Shown here: in pieces, positions 63,782-64,000 of the stretch
How the letters are laid out: each line of letters opens with the position of its first letter
Numbering within the stretch: position 1 is the first letter of the stretch
NCBI GenBank assembly: GCA_963930955.1
Contig: OZ006967.1
Span: forward strand, 124,001-188,000
Source: Scatomonas sp963930955
GTDB taxonomy: Bacteria; Bacillota; Clostridia; Lachnospirales; Lachnospiraceae
DNA: 64,000 bases
Reading direction: 5' to 3'
Program-made: the position numbers and the translations under genes
Notes under the pieces: generated by a model
Database searches by the model: none
What the model saw: only the letters and a program-made list of their open reading frames with translations
Told to the model about the DNA's origin: nothing

Positions 63782-64000
63782 GAAAGATCCTCCTTTTCCT
63801 CCACAAGGGACGCTTCGCCGATATCTGTGATTCCGTGGCCGGTATTGGGATGCTTCACAGAATAGAGCTGATCTCCGCAGAACACCGCCAGCAGGATGCC
63901 GCAGATTACCGCCGCTATTTTCAGCGGGATTTTCTTTAAAAAGTTATCCAGCATAGGCGCCACCACATAGACGATGATCAATCCCATAACTCCAAAGGCC
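63775..64000 (-). CDS. Putative membrane protein, CmpB-type ABC transporter permease-like (truncated by window edge)
   Basis: The frame is open to the right edge, so only the last 74 codons are seen. The visible part has a hydrophobic segment (FGVMGLIIVYVVAPML), an amphipathic turn (DNFLKKIPLKIAAVICGILLAVFCGDQLYSVKHP) and a soluble acidic tail. This layout resembles the C-terminus of the ABC_trans_CmpB family of small permease-like proteins, which has no proven function. The stop overlaps the start of the alkylation repair gene, so the two are co-transcribed. Confidence 0.5.
   Translation of the reverse strand, partial: AFGVMGLIIVYVVAPMLDNFLKKIPLKIAAVICGILLAVFCGDQLYSVKHPNTGHGITDIGEASLVEEKEDLSC

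Overview
The window looks like chromosome from a Gram-positive, low-oxygen Clostridia, most likely a Lachnospiraceae member of moderate to high GC. The reasons are SpoVG, the GlgC/GlgD pair, a DnaD/DnaC-type primosome pair, a T-box leader, a lysine riboswitch, ECF transport, MttB-family methyltransferase genes and an RpoC with a long acidic tail. Genus is not assignable by eye. Most genes lie on the minus strand.

Layout. 1-4.4 kb: LysR fragment, a DUF134/NifX-like fusion with a His/Cys tail, mtnA, and a DtxR-type regulator with an SDR enzyme. 4.4-12.4 kb: aspS followed by small accessory genes, then an aminotransferase, ddl and murF. 12.4-14.1 kb: the aspS T-box leader with five 64-bp tandem repeats, a 64-residue zinc-ribbon protein, and six 53-bp tandem repeats. 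14-18.7 kb: the str operon (rpsL-rpsG-fusA-tuf). 18.8-20.4 kb: amt and a PII gene. 20.5-28.5 kb: an accessory catabolic locus with a hydantoinase/oxoprolinase, an MFS-SSS transporter chimera, an MttB-family methyltransferase, a sugar-isomerase-like TIM barrel and a TetR regulator. Two near-identical palindromes flank its promoter. A tRNA-Pro gene sits at its upstream edge. 28.8-34.5 kb: a 3D-domain wall protein, an rRNA methyltransferase, spoVG, glgD and glgC. 34.9-39.8 kb (plus strand): murC, dnaD, dnaC and prs, with DnaA boxes between murC and dnaD. 39.9-42.7 kb: a small lipoprotein-like peptide, dapB, dapA with a lysine riboswitch, and an SSB-like protein. 42.9-46 kb: typA and a wall-anchored polysaccharide deacetylase. 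46.2-53.8 kb: rpoC and rpoB. 54.2-59.3 kb: RpiR, PHP, EcfT, fused EcfAA' and EcfS. 59.5-62.9 kb: rplL, rplJ, rplA, rplK, nusG, secE, rpmG. 63.1-64 kb: DNA alkylation repair protein and the end of a membrane protein gene.

How it fits together. The core is translation and transcription machinery, peptidoglycan precursor synthesis (murF, ddl, murC, dapA/dapB feeding diaminopimelate) and replication restart. The usual rplJL-rpoBC continuity is broken by the ECF/PHP/RpiR block, and rpoBC has its own strong promoter. The str operon lies about 27 kb from rpoC. The most unusual parts are the MttB/hydantoinase locus with its chimeric transporter and paired operators, the two tandem-repeat arrays, and two families of dispersed palindromes. 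One family serves as transcription terminators. The other sits upstream of two unrelated genes.
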